Source: Candidatus Woesearchaeota archaeon (GTDB lineage Archaea; Nanoarchaeota; Nanoarchaeia; UBA10117; ARS21). Taken from it: a stretch of DNA of 7,369 nt. The position numbers were made by a program, and so were the translations under genes. A model generated the notes under the pieces. That model had not been told where the DNA came from. It made no database searches and saw nothing but the letters and a program-made list of their open reading frames with translations. The stretch covers positions 8,513 to 15,881 of the forward strand of contig NZAU01000106.1 in assembly GCA_002686215.1 (NCBI GenBank), read 5' to 3'. How positions within the stretch are numbered: the first letter of the stretch is position 1; each line of letters starts with the position of its first letter. Positions 4,510-7,369 of the stretch are shown one piece after another.

Positions 4510-4747
4510 CCCTGACTCGCCCCTCAAATCGCAGTCAGTCACTCAATAGTGATTACCCTGCTACTTCTGTCCTGGAAGTGCATATCTTCTGACTTTCCTG
4601 TGTTGACGGGGGTTTAGGGGAGTGAAGGGCGTTTGAACATCGTTTGAACATCCCCGAAAACGCTTGGTTTTTCGTGGGTCGTTTGAACGAAAGTTTGAAC
4701 GGACTTCCAGACGCGCCCCATTTTCTCAAAAGGCGGGCGTTCAAACG
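4486..4747. repeat. Cluster of seven GTTTGAAC repeats (arm-type sites or iterons)
   Basis: Exact GTTTGAAC occurs at 4489-4496, 4500-4507, 4631-4638, 4642-4649, 4681-4688 and 4693-4700, and inverted as GTTCAAAC at 4739-4746. The six direct copies form three pairs with spacing of 11, 11 and 12 bases, close to one helix turn. The first pair is an exact tandem of ATCGTTTGAAC. The cluster lies between the integrase start and the right 16-base repeat. Paired, phased sites at one end of an integrative element fit integrase arm-type or excisionase sites; plasmid-type iterons bound by a replication protein are the alternative. Confidence 0.75.
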
Positions 4748-4767
4748 GGGTAACAGGGTAAAAACGC

Positions 4768-4783
4768 ACGACATCTCCGCAAA
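4768..4783. repeat. Right copy of the 16-base direct repeat (candidate attR core)
   Basis: This copy is identical to 2208-2223. Here it overlaps a 7-bp hairpin CTCCGCA/TGCGGAG at 4775-4781 and 4789-4795 that the left copy lacks, so the flanks differ as expected for attL and attR. Confidence 0.65.
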
Positions 4784-4850
4784 ATGACTGCGGAGAACCC
4801 CACAGTTGTTGATACCTCAAGCGGTCTGGGCAAAAAAAAGACGGGTTCAT
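4768..4850 (-). pseudogene. 5' fragment of the split PD-(D/E)xK nuclease-like gene
   Basis: The ATG at 4850-4848 overlaps the AlpA-like gene's stop as ATGA. The frame reads MNPSFFCPDRLRYQQLWG, then SPQSFCGDVV, where CGDVV is the 16-base repeat. Beyond the repeat the frame enters the GTTTGAAC region and ends at 4614 after 78 codons of repeat-derived sequence, so I treat only the part up to the repeat as ancestral. Joined to 2223-2042 it makes an 82-codon ORF with D26, E40 and K42 in PD-(D/E)xK order. Caution: an intrinsic-terminator-like hairpin lies over its start codon, which would limit its transcription. The evidence is the matched frame and the paired ATGA overlaps, not homology. Confidence 0.5.
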
Positions 4851-4858
4851 GACCCGCC
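4832..4858 (-). terminator. Terminator-like hairpin over the AlpA-like stop codon
   Basis: On the minus strand a 7-bp stem GGCGGGT/ACCCGTC (one G-U pair) with loop CATGA is followed directly by eight T. The AlpA-like gene's TGA and the ATG of the nuclease-like fragment are both in or beside the loop. It can end the helicase operon or act as an attenuator before the next gene. Confidence 0.75.
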
Positions 4859-5041
4859 GCGCTCTTCAATCCACTTCTGAACATCTGAGTTCATCCAAAC
4901 CTGGGCGGATTGCCCCAGGCGAATCTCCCTCGGAAACTCCATATCTGCCTGAGCGGCGTATACGCCCGCTGTGGAAAGTCCGGTGATGCTCCGCACCTCC
5001 GCCAGGCGCAGGAACTGCTCAGGGGCACAGGCAGGTGTCAT
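4847..5041 (-). CDS. AlpA-family helix-turn-helix regulator, 64 aa
   Basis: The ATG at 5041-5039 overlaps the upstream stop as ATGA and has a GAGGA site 6 bases upstream. The sequence FLRLAEVRSITGLSTAGVYA (residues 10-29), then FPREIRLGQSAQVWMNSDVQKWIEER, is the AlpA/excisionase-like winged HTH pattern: L-x-E-V-x-x-x-T-G-L-S for the helix-turn-helix, F-P-x-x-I-x-L for the wing, and W-x-x-x-D-V-x-x-W-I at the C-terminal helix. AlpA of cryptic prophage CP4-57 activates its integrase gene and so promotes excision; related proteins serve as excisionases. Here it is the third gene of the helicase operon and, before the insertion, would have been close upstream of the small recombinase, fitting that role. 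The large integrase is the present neighbour. Confidence 0.88.
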   Translation of the reverse strand: MTPACAPEQFLRLAEVRSITGLSTAGVYAAQADMEFPREIRLGQSAQVWMNSDVQKWIEERGGS

Positions 5042-5397
5042 GCGTCTTCCTCATCAACATCAAGGGGGACGGCAGAGATGGGGTCAGAGCAAACGGCAGA
5101 GATTTCTCCACCCTCCCGAAAGACCTTCTGAACCTCAGCACGGGATAGGGGCACATAGACCACCAGGTCTGGGTCGTCCTGGCACTGCTGATAGGCATCC
5201 CAGAACTCATCGGTGTCCCGAATCAAATTCATTTCGACTGCCTTGTGGGCAGCAACAGCAAATTCCTCAACAGGCGTCCAACGGAACATCAGTGTTCCCG
5301 CCGGTGGATAAGGGGACAGGAGGGCACCTGCCGGAAGCAGGGTGCCCCGATAGGTCAGGAAGACCCTTGAGATGAATGCCTCTGTCAGTTCAGTCAT
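5038..5397 (-). CDS. Hypothetical acidic protein, 119 aa
   Basis: The ATG at 5397-5395 shares one base with the helicase stop (TGATG) and follows a GGAGGAGG site, so the start is secure. Residues 1-35 include a hydrophobic, Pro-rich part (FLTYRGTLLPAGALLSPYPPAGTLMF). The middle is helical (VEEFAVAAHKAVEMN, then FWDAYQQCQDDPD), followed by VVYVPLSRAEVQKVF. The last 20 residues are acidic and end D-E-E-D-A, overlapping the next gene's binding site. There is no signal peptide and no clear membrane helix. I do not recognise a family. Its place between an SF3 helicase and an AlpA-like regulator suggests a replication accessory or regulatory role, by context only. Confidence 0.85.
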   Translation of the reverse strand: MTELTEAFISRVFLTYRGTLLPAGALLSPYPPAGTLMFRWTPVEEFAVAAHKAVEMNLIRDTDEFWDAYQQCQDDPDLVVYVPLSRAEVQKVFREGGEISAVCSDPISAVPLDVDEEDA

Positions 5398-7181
5398 CAG
5401 GCGTCCTCCTCCGTTTCTCCGAAGAGGAAACCGGTGAAGCGTCCGTCTTTGACTGCTGGGGGAGAAGGAGGTTCTTTCTCCTCCGCACCATCAGCAGGCA
5501 TCAAGTCGGGTTTAACCAGCAAGTAGCAATCGGTCGTCACACCGTTGATGACCCGCTGGTTGCGCTCACGACCAGGGTTGACCTGATAACCCATGCCCAC
5601 CGCCATGTCTTTGAAGCGGCGCACCTTCCACTGGGGTTTCCAGTCGGCATATCGCTCAAGGTTCGGGTCTTTGTCAAAGACATCCAGAACCATCGGTCGA
5701 GTGCATTCCCCGCCGCTTTGAGCGACCTCCTTGATGAAGGAAGTCAGTGCTTCAAGGAGCGACTCGTCATGACCAGCAGCAGCAAGCAACTGGCGGTCAT
5801 GGAGCACCGTGTCGTCAAAGGGCACCAATCCTTCTTCCAGGTATTGGTGCAGGCAGTGAAGGCAGGTCACATAGAAGGCAGACCAGTCCTCTGAAGTCCA
5901 GGAGTATTCGTCGAGCAACCATCCCCCGTGGACATCCTTTGGCGTCTTGCCCGTGGAGTCAGAGAGCACTCCATAGAACTGACTGATGGGAACGAAATGC
6001 AGTCTTCGGCGGTCTGAGCGGGTGACCGCAGGAATCGTGTAGTTCGTGTTGATGGCAATCTTCGGGGCGCTCTGCTTGGGGATGACGAACGCTGGTTGCC
6101 CCTTTCCTTCGACGGTGAACCCGTCGGAAATCATGTTGTAGTAATCCTCTAATTTCCAGTCCTTGAGGATGTCCGAGAAGACCACCACACGACGGTCTTC
6201 TGTGTATCCCTCCATGATGAAACGCTTCTCACCCTCAAGGCGTTTCCCATCAATCCAGTGATAGGGACGCACCTTGTCGATGCCGTCGAGAAGGATTGAC
6301 TTGCCAGCACCTCCTTCGCGGATGCCAGAGGTGCGGTCATAAAGAACGACCGCTTTGCGTTGGTCTGGCGGAGAGAAGTCGTGGAGCAAATACCCGTAGG
6401 AGGTCATCAGGGTCTTGAGCATCCCGAGGTTGACCTTCCATTCCCCGTCTATGAACTCCTTGGCGGTGTTCTGCATGAAGTCCCACCAGACGCCATGCGC
6501 CCCCTCATCCAACATTTCGTCGGTGATTGGATACGGGCGCACCTGGGCATCCCAGATGAAGAGTTCAGCAGGCAGGGCGGGGTAGGGAATCGCAGTCGGT
6601 TCCTTCCCCTTACGAACCACAGCAACTGCGTTGGTGAAGCAGAGGTGCGCTTGCTCCGGGTTGTCCCGTAGGGGGCGCTGCGGAACGCTGCTCCATTTCC
6701 CCGTGCCGTCGTCGCTCTCGACCTCAGGCAACTCAGGCAGGAACTTGAGCGTCCAAGCATCGAAGAGGTTCTGCTTGTTCATGAGCGACCGCTTCAGGTT
6801 GTTGAAGTCGGGCAGGTCGCAAGCAGTGCCGGTCAAATACTTGAGGGTTTCCAGCGTCCAGCGGAACACCAGCGTTCTGGTTCTGGAGTCCTGGAGGTTG
6901 CCGATGATGCGAACGAAGCGACCCTTCTTCTGAATCAGTCGGTAGTCCCACCCCTCCCCATCAGGGTCTCTGTAGGAGTAGAAACCAAAAGCAGGAAGGA
7001 ACTTGTCTGCATACTCAAAGACATTCCACTGCTCAAACTTTTCTACTTTTCGCTTGTCTTTTGGGTCAGAACGCCAAAAGAACGATTTACGCATATCGCT
7101 TGATGGGTCAAGCAATTGCTGAATATTGTCGCCAATAATCTCTTTGGCGCTAAAGGGGTCTGTAGTCCTTATGTTTGACAT
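5397..7181 (-). CDS. SF3 helicase of the primase-helicase (DUF5906/D5-like) type, 594 aa
   Basis: The AAA+ core of superfamily 3 helicases is clear. Walker A is GGAGKS at residues 290-295. A Walker B-like strand VVVFSDI is at 332-338. Sensor 1 is KIAINTNY at 374-381, with its conserved Asn. An arginine-rich finger RSDRRRLHF is at 388-396. The run from VVVFSDI to the Arg finger is typical of the primase-helicase family named DUF5906/D5-like. Such proteins form ring helicases that start replication of phages, satellites and plasmids. The first 280 residues show no obvious primase catalytic motif. The C-terminal 100 residues may include a winged helix, then a Pro/Glu-rich linker. A GAGG site lies about 11 bases before the ATG. 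It is the first gene of an overlapping operon. Confidence 0.9.
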   Translation of the reverse strand: MSNIRTTDPFSAKEIIGDNIQQLLDPSSDMRKSFFWRSDPKDKRKVEKFEQWNVFEYADKFLPAFGFYSYRDPDGEGWDYRLIQKKGRFVRIIGNLQDSRTRTLVFRWTLETLKYLTGTACDLPDFNNLKRSLMNKQNLFDAWTLKFLPELPEVESDDGTGKWSSVPQRPLRDNPEQAHLCFTNAVAVVRKGKEPTAIPYPALPAELFIWDAQVRPYPITDEMLDEGAHGVWWDFMQNTAKEFIDGEWKVNLGMLKTLMTSYGYLLHDFSPPDQRKAVVLYDRTSGIREGGAGKSILLDGIDKVRPYHWIDGKRLEGEKRFIMEGYTEDRRVVVFSDILKDWKLEDYYNMISDGFTVEGKGQPAFVIPKQSAPKIAINTNYTIPAVTRSDRRRLHFVPISQFYGVLSDSTGKTPKDVHGGWLLDEYSWTSEDWSAFYVTCLHCLHQYLEEGLVPFDDTVLHDRQLLAAAGHDESLLEALTSFIKEVAQSGGECTRPMVLDVFDKDPNLERYADWKPQWKVRRFKDMAVGMGYQVNPGRERNQRVINGVTTDCYLLVKPDLMPADGAEEKEPPSPPAVKDGRFTGFLFGETEEDA

Positions 7182-7203
7182 AAAATAAATACCTCGCTAT
7201 TGT
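7175..7203 (+). promoter_or_regulatory. Candidate plus-strand promoter divergent from the helicase gene
   Basis: TTGACA (7175-7180, full match) and TATTGT (7198-7203, 4/6) are 17 bases apart. The -35 hexamer overlaps the helicase start codon on the other strand. It would start transcription near 7210, just before a 38-codon ORF. Confidence 0.4.
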
Positions 7204-7220
7204 TAATAAAAAGAGCAAAT

Positions 7221-7337
7221 ATGCCGGTGATTACGAAGCAAAAAGAAGACAAAAAGAAGAAGCAAGACGAAGAACGGAAAGGCAAATGGATTAGAACTTC
7301 CCCCTCTCCTGGCGTCTTCCTTTATGACTGGTGTTGA
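7221..7337 (+). CDS. Possible small Lys-rich protein, 38 aa
   Basis: The ATG at 7221 opens 38 codons ending with TGA at 7335-7337. The first half is highly charged (MPVITKQKEDKKKKQDEERK) and the second is mixed (WIRTSPSPGVFLYDWC). Only a weak AAGAG site precedes it, but a fair promoter is placed upstream. No family is recognised. It could be chance coding in A-rich DNA; on the minus strand this segment would be the leader of the helicase gene. Confidence 0.3.
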   Translation: MPVITKQKEDKKKKQDEERKGKWIRTSPSPGVFLYDWC

Positions 7338-7369
7338 ACCAGGGCGTCTCCAATAACTCTCTGCAGTGC

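Larger units (their letters stand above)
4423..4767. other. Gene-free control region of the inserted element
   Basis: I see no reliable gene here. The two open frames across it (73 codons at 4553-4774 and the tail of a 78-codon frame ending at 4614) are made largely of the GTTTGAAC repeats read as F-K-R and V-Q-T units. It also holds a 6-bp stem GCGGTT/AACCGC at 4457-4462 and 4475-4480. The region most likely serves att function and integrase control. Confidence 0.6.
2208..4783. mobile_element. Compact integrative element (2560-bp unit) inserted in a nuclease-like gene
   Basis: The element is bounded by exact 16-base direct repeats and carries a tyrosine integrase next to one end, a cluster of GTTTGAAC repeats between the integrase and that end, a Cys-rich small gene and a probable non-coding RNA. 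Its interior is AT-richer than both flanks; for example bases 3541-3600 are about 37% GC while 6541-6600 are about 62%. Deleting one repeat unit restores an 82-codon ORF in frame and closes a long run of overlapping genes. This layout follows site-specific integration by a tyrosine recombinase. Excision has not been shown, and no second copy of the empty site is available in this window. Confidence 0.65.

Noticed and set aside
4614..4767. Tail of a 78-codon minus-strand frame running from the ATG at 4850 into the repeat region
   Set aside because: Beyond the 16-base repeat the peptide is mostly GTTTGAAC repeats read as V-Q-T and F-K-R; a terminator lies over its start. Only the part up to the repeat was kept, as a gene fragment.
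4553..4774. 73-codon minus-strand frame
   Set aside because: It is another frame across the same repeats, with no binding site and no domain pattern.
2114..7339. Scattered GTTGAAC words (2114, 2895, 7333) as one repeat family with GTTTGAAC
   Set aside because: They differ by one base in length, are far apart and lack common flanks; too few to separate from chance.
7328..7342. tRNA T-arm-like stem on the minus strand (CTGG-TTCAACA-CCAG)
   Set aside because: Only a 4-bp stem, and no acceptor stem or anticodon arm can be placed before the window ends. A tRNA attachment site is not supported here.
1..7369. CRISPR array
   Set aside because: No regularly spaced repeats of 23-40 bases with unique spacers; the GTTTGAAC pairs are far too short and too close.

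Overview
The window reads as an accessory (mobile) region of a bacterial genome or plasmid. Nearly all genes lie on the minus strand, are very short, and overlap by 1 or 4 bases. A satellite-like superfamily 3 helicase, an AlpA-type regulator and two different tyrosine recombinases point to phage-satellite or integrative-element biology. The host cannot be fixed from the sequence. A cyanobacterium such as Synechococcus or Cyanobium, whose islands carry compact elements of this kind, is my leading but weak guess.

Layout, reading the minus strand from right to left. Bases 7181 to 4847 hold a replication-type operon: an SF3 helicase of the primase-helicase (DUF5906/D5-like) type, an unknown acidic 119-residue protein, and an AlpA-like DNA-binding protein. 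Bases 2045 to 855 hold a second run of coupled genes: a minimal catalytic-domain-only tyrosine recombinase, a 66-residue unknown, a 55-residue one-helix membrane protein and a 74-residue secreted protein, closed by an intrinsic terminator at 808-829. Bases 556 to 1 hold two tiny ribbon-helix-helix-like proteins and the start of a third gene that runs off the left edge, behind a 250-base control region with operator-like dyads.

The main result lies between the two large blocks. A 16-base exact direct repeat occurs at 2208-2223 and 4768-4783. It encodes C-G-D-V-V in the same minus-strand frame at both places. Removing one repeat unit (2560 bases) joins a 5' gene fragment that overlaps the AlpA stop by ATGA to a 3' fragment that overlaps the small recombinase start by ATGA. 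The result is an 82-codon ORF with a PD-(D/E)xK-like pattern (GDVV, then VEIKTSR). I infer that a small AT-richer integrative element inserted into this gene and split one long operon (helicase, 119 aa, AlpA, nuclease-like, small recombinase, 66 aa, 55 aa, 74 aa) in two.

The inserted element is very compact. It carries its own 454-residue tyrosine integrase (minus strand, GTG start held in an RNA stem), seven GTTTGAAC repeats between the integrase and its right end (candidate arm-type sites or iterons), a small Cys-rich protein gene on the plus strand, and a probable structured non-coding RNA of about 350 nt. That RNA region has a perfect TTGACA-17-TATAAT promoter and a perfect intrinsic terminator, and no convincing ORF. 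The RNA and the split-gene arrangement are the most promising undescribed parts of the window.
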